From Owenweeksia sp965214115 (GTDB taxonomy: Bacteria; Bacteroidota; Bacteroidia; Flavobacteriales; Schleiferiaceae): a DNA stretch of 64,000 nt. The stretch is taken from assembly GCA_965214115.1 (NCBI GenBank), contig CBDCAU010000007.1:186001-250000 (forward strand). Reading direction: 5' to 3'. A program made the position numbers and the translations under genes. Shown one piece after another: positions 24,670-32,887 of this stretch. Within the stretch, counting starts at the first letter, position 1; each line of letters opens with the position of its first letter. The notes below the pieces were generated by a model that saw nothing but the letters and a program-made list of their open reading frames with translations, did not search any database and was not told the origin of the DNA.

Positions 24670-25785
24670 TTACTTTAAATCCATTGGTAAATATTGTTTC
24701 GCAATTTTAGTCTCTGGTTTTTTATCAAATAAATATAGAGCAATGAGAAAAGTCCACTCCATAGGTTTTATCAAAATATAAAGCGAGTTTGATATTAATT
24801 TTACCTGTTTCCATTTTTCAATAGGTATTTGCAAACTATCATATTTTTTTCTCAAAAATTTTTGCGTCTTTGGCACTTTCTCGGTCAACATTTCTTCAAA
24901 AGCGTTGCATACTTGTAGTTGCCTAGTGACCCTAATAATGCTCCCCCGCCTGTATCCCAAATGCAGCGGCTTAACTAATTTTGAACTACCATAACCTGCT
25001 ATGGTACAAATGTATTCTGATGGTGATGTTTGATTGTCATTTCTGCCTTTTGAAAACAGACCGTCACTACTTTCAATAAATGCTTGAATAATGTCGTCCG
25101 GTTTTTCTGTGAGTATGATAAAAAAATATTGAACAATAGTGATAAATATGGGAAAGGAAATTAGTTGAACAATCAAAGAATATTTGCCAAAATAAATGGA
25201 CATTAATTTATTAATCCATTTGCTCCTTTTATTGTCGTTTAACACCTTGCTCTTGTTGTATTGTAGGGAAGAGTATAATTCTGCTGATAACAATATAGCT
25301 GCTTGAATTAAAGAAAAAGCGGGTAGGACAAAGGCCGAAATAAAGAAAAGGGGAGATGCTAAAAGTCCTGCCCCTAAAAGGAGGAATGGGCTAAAATGTA
25401 TAAATTGAACAATTGCTAATAAAATACCAATCGTCAAGGTGGTTGGAATCAATGCCAATAACAAAGGCCCAATAATATGTTTATTTTTTCGTGATATAAA
25501 ATAGGAGCCTATACTTATAAAAGTTAAAAACAGAATTGGTGCTATATATTTCCAGTCTAACAATTCTCCCAATTCCCTAAAAATGAATAGAGATAAATAT
25601 CCTAAAATTGGCATCACAACTAAGGCAAATATTTCAATGCGTTTTATGGGCAATCCATTTTCTTCCGAGTTATGATTCACAATTTTTTTTGCACATTTTA
25701 TAGACGGAATAATAAATGCAAAAACACCAACGATGATGAAAACTAAAAATCCAATTAGACCAAGAATATTTTGCCACGTTCCCAT
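24670..25785 (-). CDS. DUF6688-like polytopic membrane protein
   Basis: A 371-residue AT-rich gene product with about seven hydrophobic segments in its first 240 residues, then a soluble portion. The latter contains YICTIAGYGSSKLVKPLHLGYRRG, RQLQVCNAFEEMLTEKVPKTQKFLRKKYD and a final LIKPMEWTFLIALYLFDKKPE. This series matches my recollection of DUF6688, a family of unknown function. Cys residues in YICTIAGYG and QVCNAF could be functional. It is isolated between the hydroxylase and the DUF2442 gene and is clearly lower in GC than the housekeeping genes, so it probably belongs to an accessory patch. Confidence 0.65.
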   Translation of the reverse strand: MGTWQNILGLIGFLVFIIVGVFAFIIPSIKCAKKIVNHNSEENGLPIKRIEIFALVVMPILGYLSLFIFRELGELLDWKYIAPILFLTFISIGSYFISRKNKHIIGPLLLALIPTTLTIGILLAIVQFIHFSPFLLLGAGLLASPLFFISAFVLPAFSLIQAAILLSAELYSSLQYNKSKVLNDNKRSKWINKLMSIYFGKYSLIVQLISFPIFITIVQYFFIILTEKPDDIIQAFIESSDGLFSKGRNDNQTSPSEYICTIAGYGSSKLVKPLHLGYRRGSIIRVTRQLQVCNAFEEMLTEKVPKTQKFLRKKYDSLQIPIEKWKQVKLISNSLYILIKPMEWTFLIALYLFDKKPETKIAKQYLPMDLK

Positions 25786-25836
25786 TTGGATTATCCTCTT
25801 AAATTAACATCATTAAAAAACTGAAATTTACCGCTT

Positions 25837-26349
25837 TCACTCAATCACCAACCGAAATTTCTTCCCCAAACCCGCCTCCACAATTTTACGAAAAGTAGAA
25901 AGTTCCACGTCCGTCCGGTTGTTTTCCAAGCGGGAAATATAAAAACGGGTAGTGCCGCTGCGCTGTGCCAGTTGGTCCTGCGTCAGTCCGGCTTTGCGGC
26001 GGGCGGCTTTTACCAAATTGCCGTATTTTTCGGGTTCGGTCGGCTCGCTCCATTCGTAAAGTAAGTCGGGGCTCAATTCATACGGATGGGTTTGTTCTTC
26101 ACCATTTTCATCCAACAATTTTAGCTCGATATTTTTCCAAGAAAGTGTGTAATTTCTCAGTTCCACTTTTTGAAATTCAGTTTCATTTAACAATGGATAT
26201 TCGGCATCCTTTTTACCAACGTTCCATTTGTTAAAAATCTCGGCAAAATCCAATAGCCGAGTTTCACCATTATTGAACATTACTTTCAATTTCAATCCAG
26301 ACTTTTCTTGTATTTTCAGGATTCGCGGAAGTGCAATATTTTTTCTCAT
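25837..26349 (-). CDS. DUF2442 domain fused to an XRE-type helix-turn-helix
   Basis: A 170-residue two-domain protein. Residues about 10-95 look like DUF2442 (LKVMFNNGETRLLDFAEIF, VELRNYTLSWKNIELKLLDENG), and the C-terminal 60 residues are an XRE helix-turn-helix (GNLVKAARRKAGLTQDQLAQRSGTTRFYISRLENNRTDVELSTFRKI). It begins two bases after the DUF4160 gene ends. DUF4160/DUF2442 neighbours are frequently annotated as a toxin-antitoxin-like couple, and the fused HTH would let this protein repress its own operon. The antitoxin-type role is inference. Confidence 0.8.
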   Translation of the reverse strand: MRKNIALPRILKIQEKSGLKLKVMFNNGETRLLDFAEIFNKWNVGKKDAEYPLLNETEFQKVELRNYTLSWKNIELKLLDENGEEQTHPYELSPDLLYEWSEPTEPEKYGNLVKAARRKAGLTQDQLAQRSGTTRFYISRLENNRTDVELSTFRKIVEAGLGKKFRLVIE

Positions 26350-26351
26350 AA

Positions 26352-26579
26352 CTATGGATTGAGTCGATTAAAATTTTGTAGTAAAATTTCTTGGTTTTTC
26401 TCTGCCCATTCGATTATCTTTTTTCTTTGGGTTTTTGGCAAATGCCCAGCATAAGTTTCCAAAGTTTCAATGACAATCACTTCTTTAAATTCCGCATAAA
26501 TGGCGTGAAAGTGCGGCGGCGGATGCTCCCGCGAATACACATCAATTTTGATGGAATCAATGATTTTTAGCGTTGGCAA
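26352..26579 (-). CDS. DUF4160 family protein, candidate toxin partner
   Basis: A 75-residue protein with the DUF4160 signature YSREHPPPHFHAIYAEF, where the two His residues are the likely functional ones, and a C-terminal KIIEWAEKNQEILLQNFNRLNP helix. It is the first gene of a two-gene operon with DUF2442-XRE. DUF4160 proteins have been proposed as small toxin-like partners, but activity is not established. Length is typical. Confidence 0.85.
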   Translation of the reverse strand: MPTLKIIDSIKIDVYSREHPPPHFHAIYAEFKEVIVIETLETYAGHLPKTQRKKIIEWAEKNQEILLQNFNRLNP

Positions 26580-26708
26580 TTGTTATCGAGTTAGACAACA
26601 AATGTAAAATTTTTTTTGGGAAGAAATAATTCTACTTCATTCCAAACAACAAAAAAATCTTAGTGTCCTTGGCGCCTTCGTGGCAAAAAAAAATCTCAGT
26701 TAGAAGTT

Positions 26709-27023
26709 TTAATCTTTCAACTCCCCCTCAATCCCCCCAATCAACTCCTCCACCTTCGTCTCCAAAACCCCATAATAGTTAAGGATAAATTTCCGGTTGC
26801 CTTCAATACGGTAGAGGTAGCTCAGCATTTCTTTGCGCTGGGTTTCGGAAAGCGGCAATGGTTGTTCGATACCCATCAAGTTTCCCTTTTCATCAAAAAT
26901 ATAATGCGGATGGAGCAGCTTGTTCAACGGCCCATAATAGTTGGCGTTGAACTGCATTTCGGAATAGTCTTCTTCGAGTTTTTCCAAAATCTGGTCGTAG
27001 GTTACGTTTACTAAGTTGGGCAT
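26709..27023 (-). pseudogene. Truncated duplicate of the DUF6090 C-terminus
   Basis: The 104-residue frame begins MPNLVNVT and then, from YDQILEKLEEDYSEMQFNANY on, is about 90 percent identical to the last hundred residues of the intact DUF6090 protein encoded at 27500-28198. DNA similarity starts at the bases for CTGGTCGTA near 26999 and runs to the stop. The transmembrane N-terminus is missing, so this is probably a non-functional 3' copy left by duplication, although the frame is still open. It lies directly after the deleted RhuM gene. Confidence 0.75.
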
Positions 27024-27026
27024 CTG

Positions 27027-27436
27027 TTATTTTTTTAGAGGCAATTGATTTTTGACGATTCTATCAAAATCGCTTTCAAACAATCGGTCTTGTATAATTC
27101 TATATTTTTCAAACTCGCTTTCAGCGTCGGCTTTCGCTATCTCGGCCGTTGATTGATATTATAGGTCTTTTCATCGTTGGCAGTTATTCGAAATTTTCGA
27201 ATAACTGAATTTTCCTCCAGCTCACGGTCTGAGAATATCTTTTTGAGATGATAATTAATGGTGTGTGTTTCTACCTTATAGAGCGTGCCCATCATTTTTT
27301 GGGTAAGCCATATATTTTCGTCTGCGTAAATAGCATTGACCCCACTTTCGCCCGTGGCGGCTATAAAAGTTAGATATTCAGCCGACGATGAACGGATGAT
27401 GGATTTCCCACCCTTGTTTTCTTTCGTTTGGCTCAT
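27027..27436 (-). pseudogene. RhuM family gene with large internal deletion and frame change
   Basis: The N-terminal 90 residues (ENIWLTQKMMGTLYKVETHTINYHLKKIF, NSVIRKFRITANDEKTYNI) match the start of the virulence-associated RhuM family (about 330 residues when intact). The frame then stops at 27137. Immediately after the junction another frame reads EIAKADAESEFEKYRIIQDRLFESDFDRIVKNQ and stops at 27027, which is how RhuM proteins end. About 200 residues between these ends are missing. The remnant is a decayed accessory gene; its stop is three bases before the duplicated DUF6090 fragment. Confidence 0.8.
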
Positions 27437-27499
27437 TTTATTGGATAATTTTTCAAAGTTCTAAAAGGGCTCTCCCGCCCAAATATCCAGCCGCGGAAA

Positions 27500-28198
27500 T
27501 CATTCCCCCAACTCCCCCTCAATCTTCCCAATCAACTCCTCCACCTTCGTTTCCAATACCCCATAATAGTTAAGGATAAACGTCCGGTTGCCTTCGATGC
27601 GGTAGAGGTAACTCAGCATTTCTTTGCGCTGGGTTTCGGAAAGGGGCAAAGGTTGTTCGATGCCGGTCAGGTTTCCGTTATCATCAAAAATATAATAGGG
27701 ATGGAGCAGCGCGTTGAGCGGCGCAAAGTAGTTGGCGTTGAACTGCATTTCGGAATAATCCTCTTCGAGCTTTTCCAAAATCTGGTCGTAATAATCGTAA
27801 ACCGTGATGATTTCAAAACGCAGCGAATCGTTTTGGATGATTTCCAACCCCTTGGATTTCAGTGATTCATAGCCAGATTTATTTTGGATGGAAATAAAAT
27901 CGCGCAATAGCGTGAAGTTGAAAACCGGAAATGAATCCAGCGAAACGGTGTCGCCCTGCGCTAATTTTTGATAAACATTGCAAGCGCGTAATCCCATTTT
28001 GTGGCCTTGCACATTTTGCTGAATATCAGTCAAATCCAACCGCAGCCCGTTGCGGATTTCCGTCAAAATCTTCGACTCCGATTTGCGGTCTTTGCGGTTG
28101 TCGTTCCAGTTGTTGAGCGCGAAGGCCAAGCTGACGCCTACCACAAAGGAGAGGAATTCCAAGAGATAGCCGCGCCATCCCCACCGTTCTTTTCTCAT
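27500..28198 (-). CDS. DUF6090 family membrane protein
   Basis: A 232-residue protein with one N-terminal membrane helix (LEFLSFVVGVSLAFALNNWND, about residues 13-33) after a basic RKERWGWRGY, then a long helical region (KSESKILTEIRNGLRLDLTDIQQNVQ...). This architecture is the DUF6090 family common in Bacteroidota, of unknown function. Its C-terminal 97 residues are duplicated 500 bases downstream. It has no close operon partner; the next upstream gene starts 51 bases away. Confidence 0.75.
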   Translation of the reverse strand: MRKERWGWRGYLLEFLSFVVGVSLAFALNNWNDNRKDRKSESKILTEIRNGLRLDLTDIQQNVQGHKMGLRACNVYQKLAQGDTVSLDSFPVFNFTLLRDFISIQNKSGYESLKSKGLEIIQNDSLRFEIITVYDYYDQILEKLEEDYSEMQFNANYFAPLNALLHPYYIFDDNGNLTGIEQPLPLSETQRKEMLSYLYRIEGNRTFILNYYGVLETKVEELIGKIEGELGE

Positions 28199-28248
28199 CT
28201 AAATAAAAATTGTAGGAGAGGCGAAGATAGGCGCGCCTTTCAGGAAAA

Positions 28249-28941
28249 TCAAAAGCTCACAAAAGCAATCAAATTGATTTGGTCGCGATTGAAATTTTGC
28301 AAAAATTGATTCATATATCCCACTTCAAAACGCAGATTGTCGCTGCACTTAAAACCTAATCCGCCGTAAAGACGATTTCGGTCGAATAAAACACCATCAC
28401 CGTGGATGAAAATTTCATTATACGCCGAGAGATATAAAGTGTTATCATTCATTTCCGAATCTGTCAATGGCAGATTTAGTGATAGAAAATAGCGGTATCG
28501 CAAACGGAAATTTTCTTCGATAAAACGTTGCTCAAATCGGTAGCGATGTTGCACCGAAACCCGCGCAATTTTATGGCGGGTGATAAACTGTTGGAAAATG
28601 CGGTGTTCGTCCACATTGGCTTTTACATCTGAGCTGCCGACATAATTTTCGCTGTGGATAAAACCGTAGCCCAAAAGCACGTTGTTGTTGCCTTCGGTAA
28701 GATTGTAACCCAACCCAGTACGCAAAAGCAACTGCTCCAAATCGCCGATGAAATTGTAATTCCGGTACTGAATTTCGTGGTGGATGTTCCAGCGGGAATT
28801 GAGTTCTTTATTGCCAAAATAAATGAACCAATTTCCGAGGTCAGCGGGCTGCGCTTTTGCACCTATGGAAACAATAAAAATGGCCGTTAAAAACAGCCAT
28901 TTTTTATATCCAAAATTTTGTTTGAAAGGTTTCAAGATCAT
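28249..28941 (-). CDS. DUF2490 outer-membrane beta-barrel protein
   Basis: A 230-residue protein with a signal peptide ending SIGAKAQ and then a DUF2490 barrel: WFIYFGNKELNSRWNIHHEIQYRNY, LLRTGLGYNLTEGNNNVLLGYGF, RHRYRFEQRF and a final INLIAFVSF strand. Such proteins sit in the outer membrane; function is unknown. The start overlaps the carbonic anhydrase stop (ATGA), so they form an operon, which could hint at bicarbonate- or pH-related physiology, but that is only contextual. Confidence 0.85.
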   Translation of the reverse strand: MILKPFKQNFGYKKWLFLTAIFIVSIGAKAQPADLGNWFIYFGNKELNSRWNIHHEIQYRNYNFIGDLEQLLLRTGLGYNLTEGNNNVLLGYGFIHSENYVGSSDVKANVDEHRIFQQFITRHKIARVSVQHRYRFEQRFIEENFRLRYRYFLSLNLPLTDSEMNDNTLYLSAYNEIFIHGDGVLFDRNRLYGGLGFKCSDNLRFEVGYMNQFLQNFNRDQINLIAFVSF

Positions 28942-29588
28942 TCGTAAAAAGTAACTTTCCCGTTAGAAATATCGTACATCCCACCAATGATTTTGATAGT
29001 GCCTTCCTTTTCCAGATCCGCCATCACCTCACTGTTTTTACGGATATTTTCCACGGTCAGTTCCACGTTCTTCTTGGCTACTTCATTTACAAAATCAATG
29101 TTTTTGGAATTGCGCTTGTCCTTGTCTTTTGGTTCGGAAACGGCTTTTACGGCGGGTTTGATTTTTTCGAGCATTCCAGTCAGGTTGCCCAATTTAGCAT
29201 CATCGCAAGCACCTTTTACCGCGCCGCAAGCCGTGTGTCCCAACACCACGACCAGCTTGGTGCCAGCCAGTTTGGTGGCAAATTCCATACTGCCCAAAAT
29301 GTCGTCGTTCACAAAATTGCCGGCAATCCGCACGCTGAAAACATCGCCCACACCTTGGTCGAAAAGTAGCTCGGCGGACACGCGCGAATCGATACAGTGC
29401 AGCACCGTGGCAAAGGGGTATTGGCCGCTGGCGGTATCGTCCACTTGACGTTTCAAATCACGGTCGGCTTTTTTGTTTTTTACAAAGCGGGCGTTGCCTT
29501 CTTTCAATAATTCCAGAGCGGTGTCGGGCGAAATGGAAGATTGGGATTCTTTGGTCTGGGTTTGTGTGTTCAGTTCTGTCAAGTTCAT
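28938..29588 (-). CDS. Beta-class carbonic anhydrase
   Basis: A 216-residue zinc enzyme hydrating CO2 to bicarbonate. Zinc ligands and the catalytic dyad are visible: Cys65-x-Asp67-x-Arg69 in HCIDSRV, and His118-x2-Cys121 in LGHTACGAVKGA. The SVRIAGNFVNDDILGSMEFA block is typical of clade with GxxxxxAG. The C-terminus IKIIGGMYDISNGKVTF is the usual last strand. No signal peptide, so cytoplasmic. It heads a two-gene operon with the DUF2490 barrel. Confidence 0.94.
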   Translation of the reverse strand: MNLTELNTQTQTKESQSSISPDTALELLKEGNARFVKNKKADRDLKRQVDDTASGQYPFATVLHCIDSRVSAELLFDQGVGDVFSVRIAGNFVNDDILGSMEFATKLAGTKLVVVLGHTACGAVKGACDDAKLGNLTGMLEKIKPAVKAVSEPKDKDKRNSKNIDFVNEVAKKNVELTVENIRKNSEVMADLEKEGTIKIIGGMYDISNGKVTFYE

Positions 29589-29985
29589 ACTATTCTTTTT
29601 TTAAAATGTTAAGCGTTTTCTCAGTTCGTAAACGCGAAGATACTTGGGTTTTGGCTCTCGGTGTGCGCGGTGAAATTAAAAACGGCCACGATGGTGGAGG
29701 GTTCATAGATGGACTGTTTACAAAAAAAGCTGTTCCGCGAAATTCTGATGATGTGCCCGCCATCGGTTTGCTCCCATCCGTAAATCCAGTCACCCGATGA
29801 GCTTCTTTTGCAGGTGAAAATGGAATCAGTTCGATTTCCCTGACGTCCGAAGTGTTGCACAAAAACGACCTTTTTAAAATATGGACAAGGCGAACAGGGT
29901 GCTGAACGAGGCGGGAGTGCCAGTGCTCTGCGCGATGAGATTTTTACTTTTCTGCTTAGGCGGTTTACTATTTATATAAAAAAAA
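29589..29985. other. Gene-poor stretch with a doubtful minus-strand ORF
   Basis: No convincing gene between the carbonic anhydrase start and the T9SS-protein terminator. The minus strand has an open frame ending at 29621 that reads FGRQGNRTDSIFTCKRSS, then GDWIYGWEQTDGGH, and is open well upstream of 29860 without a good start. It may be a remnant of a coding sequence. Confidence 0.4.
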
Positions 29986-30031
29986 AAGCCCGAAATTTCG
30001 CTATCGAAAAACAGCGGAACTTCGGGCTTTG
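29986..30031 (-). terminator. Terminator of the T9SS gene at 30051
   Basis: AAAGCCCGAA (29986-29995) pairs with TTCGGGCTTT (30022-30031), and the inner sequence can extend the stem (TTTCGCT/AGCGGAA). On the minus strand it is followed by a T-run at 29985-29977, 20 bases after the stop codon. Confidence 0.85.
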
Positions 30032-30050
30032 TCCAAATGAAAAACCGAGT

Positions 30051-32087
30051 TTATTTCAGCGTTATTTTTTCTACAAAATTTAGTTGTCCGTTGGTAGCTT
30101 TTAACAAGTAGCTACCCGCCGCCAATTCTGAAAAATCCCTCGTAAAGGATTCTCCTTGGTTCACGGCCACTCTTTCGCGATAAACGCGCTGCCCGTTCAG
30201 GGTTGTGATTTCTATATCAAAAGCACCGTCCGTATTGAAACGGAGCGAAACCTTGCCATCCACGGTGGGCTGTGGAAATATTTCAATCGCGAGATTTTGC
30301 AGCGCGGCGTTTTCATCCAAGCTTACATCCTCCGCCGCAATAACCAATTCCAGCATCAAATTGCTGAATGCTAAACTATTTGTGTAAGAGCTGAACCACG
30401 TGCCATCGTCGCGCTGCATAGCTTTCAGCGGGCTGGGCTGGCTGATGGTTTGGTCGTTCCCGATTTGAATTTCATCGCCCGGCGCGTTGGGCACCAGCGT
30501 TATGACCACATAGCAACCTGAATCGCTGAAGAGCGCCAAGGGACTGCCGTTGTCGCGGAAATCAAAATAAGCCCAGCCCCCGATGTCGCTGGTATCGATA
30601 GTGAAATTTTTGCTTTTGACAAATGTTCCATTCGGGCCACCGTTGCCGCCATAGGTAAATCCGGTAGATTCATAAAAAACGATTCCCAAATCTCCCCCTG
30701 GGTCGGTATCGTTGCTCAAGAAGATGTTTACGCCATCAATCAAAGCGTAGCCGCCGGAATCAGGGTGAGACATTGGAAAAGTAAACGCTTGCGCCAAGGC
30801 CAAGCGGCTCTGCTCCGTGCCGATGTCGTTTCTGAAAGTGCTGAAATGCCCGCCGTGAATCTGTTCGTTTACCCTAAAGGTGATACTGTCCAAAGGCGAT
30901 GCTGCCAAAGCGGGAATGCTGTCCGATTCCACGTAATAAAAAGCTTCATAAACGCCCACGCCCGGCGGCGTCCAAGTGCCGCTCACCGTAAAATCGTTGA
31001 AATTACCAGTGTCGCCGCTTTTCAGCGTGTCCATAGTGGGCGAGGTGAGCGTGGTGATGACCGCGCCGGTGCTGTCTTCTATCTCCACTTTCAGCCTCAC
31101 GTTATATTGATCGTTCAGGCCAAAGTTGATAAAATTGGCATCGAACCCGATGGGCTGCACCTGATCTACCTGGGGGTTGCCATATTCAGGGCTGCCGCTG
31201 GGGTAGATAATGTCGGTGGGAGGGGCGCCGTTGAATTCCACCAGCTTGAACTCATTGCCGGGCAGGCTGCGCAATTCCATATCATCCACCTGCCAATAGT
31301 AAAGACCGGGGCTGGCGCCGGGCAATCCTTCAAAAACCAAGCGCAGCATCACCAGCGACTGCCCGCCGGCCACCGCCGAAATATTGGCGCTCACCTCGCT
31401 GCCGCTGCTGGAAGTGGAGTTGGAGGCCAAGCTGGTATGAAACTTCACCGTATCGGGGAAAGTTATCCCGCCATCGTTGCTGATGGCCAAAGAGAAGGCC
31501 GAGGTTCGCTGGCGGGCGCGGCTGTACAAGGCCACTTCCAGGTTCGGCTCGTTGCTCAGGTCAATGGTATCGGTGGTGAGCGTGCCAACGTGCGGCGCGG
31601 GACACACGCCGCCGCCGCGATTGCCCGCTATGCCGTCCGAATCCCAATAGTCCGAATCAAAAATGATAAACCCGTTGGTATCGGTAAGGGACTGGATGGT
31701 AGGCCCCGAACCGGCAAACTGGCCGCGCGAGCCGAGACTGTTGCTGGGCGTGGTATTGGGGCCGCGGTATTCCCATAGGCAAAAAGCGTTGGGGGTCAAA
31801 CCGCCCGTCACACCGCGCGTGAATCCTTGATTCTGCCAGTTGGCCGGAATGCCGTTGGCAAAATCCTCGCTCCAAATCACCGCCTCTTTGCCGGTTGCCG
31901 CGGCGCGCATAGTCCATATTTGCGGCGCAGGGTATTTTTCAGCTTCTGGGGGCGCCAGTTCGTTGTGGGCGCTGTTGTCCACTTGGGCGCTGCCATCTGT
32001 GGGAAGGCCGACCAGCGCCAGCAATGCTGAAAGGAAGAGAATACCCATCTTCGCCAACAGTGGTTTTTTGGTAGTTTTCTTTTTCAT
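30051..32087 (-). CDS. T9SS type A sorting-domain protein, uncharacterised adhesin-like
   Basis: A 678-residue secreted protein: basic N-terminus and signal peptide ending GSAQ (about residue 35), a region around 70-280 (VIWSEDFANGIPANWQNQG, APHVGTLTTDTIDLSNEP, YYWQVDDMEL) resembling the lectin-like/MAM-type domains common in T9SS cargo, then a beta-sandwich middle part and a C-terminal sorting domain (IEIFPQPTVDGKVSLRF, AGSYLLKATNGQ, EKITLK). No catalytic motif recognised, so an adhesive or structural role is more likely than enzymatic. A single-gene unit with its own terminator. Confidence 0.85.
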   Translation of the reverse strand: MKKKTTKKPLLAKMGILFLSALLALVGLPTDGSAQVDNSAHNELAPPEAEKYPAPQIWTMRAAATGKEAVIWSEDFANGIPANWQNQGFTRGVTGGLTPNAFCLWEYRGPNTTPSNSLGSRGQFAGSGPTIQSLTDTNGFIIFDSDYWDSDGIAGNRGGGVCPAPHVGTLTTDTIDLSNEPNLEVALYSRARQRTSAFSLAISNDGGITFPDTVKFHTSLASNSTSSSGSEVSANISAVAGGQSLVMLRLVFEGLPGASPGLYYWQVDDMELRSLPGNEFKLVEFNGAPPTDIIYPSGSPEYGNPQVDQVQPIGFDANFINFGLNDQYNVRLKVEIEDSTGAVITTLTSPTMDTLKSGDTGNFNDFTVSGTWTPPGVGVYEAFYYVESDSIPALAASPLDSITFRVNEQIHGGHFSTFRNDIGTEQSRLALAQAFTFPMSHPDSGGYALIDGVNIFLSNDTDPGGDLGIVFYESTGFTYGGNGGPNGTFVKSKNFTIDTSDIGGWAYFDFRDNGSPLALFSDSGCYVVITLVPNAPGDEIQIGNDQTISQPSPLKAMQRDDGTWFSSYTNSLAFSNLMLELVIAAEDVSLDENAALQNLAIEIFPQPTVDGKVSLRFNTDGAFDIEITTLNGQRVYRERVAVNQGESFTRDFSELAAGSYLLKATNGQLNFVEKITLK

Positions 32088-32188
32088 AATTTTCTAATTT
32101 TAAGGGTTACAAAGATTCAACATTTGGGCGAATGTGAAATACCATTCATATTCTCCAGCCAAAATTTCCGGAATTTTTTTTTAAGAAA

Positions 32189-32887
32189 TCAAAGAAAGGT
32201 TTTCAACTCCAAAAGCTTCGCGATTTCAAAGGTGGGCTTTTCGCCGTGCAAAATTTGATGGGGATTGAAATAGACCTGATCCATCCCCACGTTTTTGGCG
32301 CCCAAAATATCCGCGAAAAGATTGTCGCCAATCATCAACGAATTTTTTCGCGAAGCGCCCGCCCGTTTCATCGCTTCTACGAAAATCGCGGCGTTCGGTT
32401 TGTTTACGCCGATTTCTTCTGACGAAAAAACATTCTCAAAGAAAGGTTGCAATCCGCTCATTTTCAATTTGGTGGCCTGCGTTTCCGCAAATCCGTTGGT
32501 CAAAATATGGAGCTTGTATTTGGGTTTCAAATAAGCCAAGATTTCCAGTGCATTTGGAAAAAGAGCGGTGCATTGCGGACATTTTTCTAAATATTCATTT
32601 TCAAAATCTTGGCTGAAATCAAAATCATCGAGGCCAAAATGGCGGAAGGTGTCCGCCCAGCGTTCGGCGCGCAGTTTTTCCTTGGTGATTTTTCCTGCCC
32701 TGTAAAGTGTCCATTTTCCTTCGTTGATGGCGGTGTATTTTTTATAAAAAATAGCTTTTTCACTCTTTGTTTTTTTTTTTAAATGATGTAAATCAAAAAG
32801 CTGGAAAATAGTTTCGCGCGAATTGGTTTCAAAATCCCATAAAGTATGGTCTAAATCAAAAAATAGATGCTCATATTTTTTTGTCAT
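32189..32887 (-). CDS. YjjG-type HAD noncanonical pyrimidine nucleotidase
   Basis: A 232-residue HAD hydrolase from the ATG at 32887 (MTKKYEHLFFDLDHTLWDFE). Motif I is FFDLDHTLWD (nucleophile and acid/base Asp), motif II HILTNGFAETQ, motif III Lys in GVNKPNAAIF, and motif IV LMIGDNLFADILGAKNVG. DLDHTLWDF and the helical cap are typical of YjjG-family 5'-nucleotidases acting on pyrimidine nucleotides, including non-canonical ones. Its start overlaps the stop of the FemAB-like gene (ATGA). The operon link to surface-polymer genes may be incidental. Confidence 0.9.
   Translation of the reverse strand: MTKKYEHLFFDLDHTLWDFETNSRETIFQLFDLHHLKKKTKSEKAIFYKKYTAINEGKWTLYRAGKITKEKLRAERWADTFRHFGLDDFDFSQDFENEYLEKCPQCTALFPNALEILAYLKPKYKLHILTNGFAETQATKLKMSGLQPFFENVFSSEEIGVNKPNAAIFVEAMKRAGASRKNSLMIGDNLFADILGAKNVGMDQVYFNPHQILHGEKPTFEIAKLLELKTFL

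Noticed and set aside
30765..31778. 337-residue plus-strand ORF
   Set aside because: Antisense to the T9SS protein with a composition typical of shadow frames; no motif.
31827..32097. Overlapping plus-strand ORFs antisense to the T9SS gene
   Set aside because: Shadow frames of the GC-rich secreted protein; no independent features.
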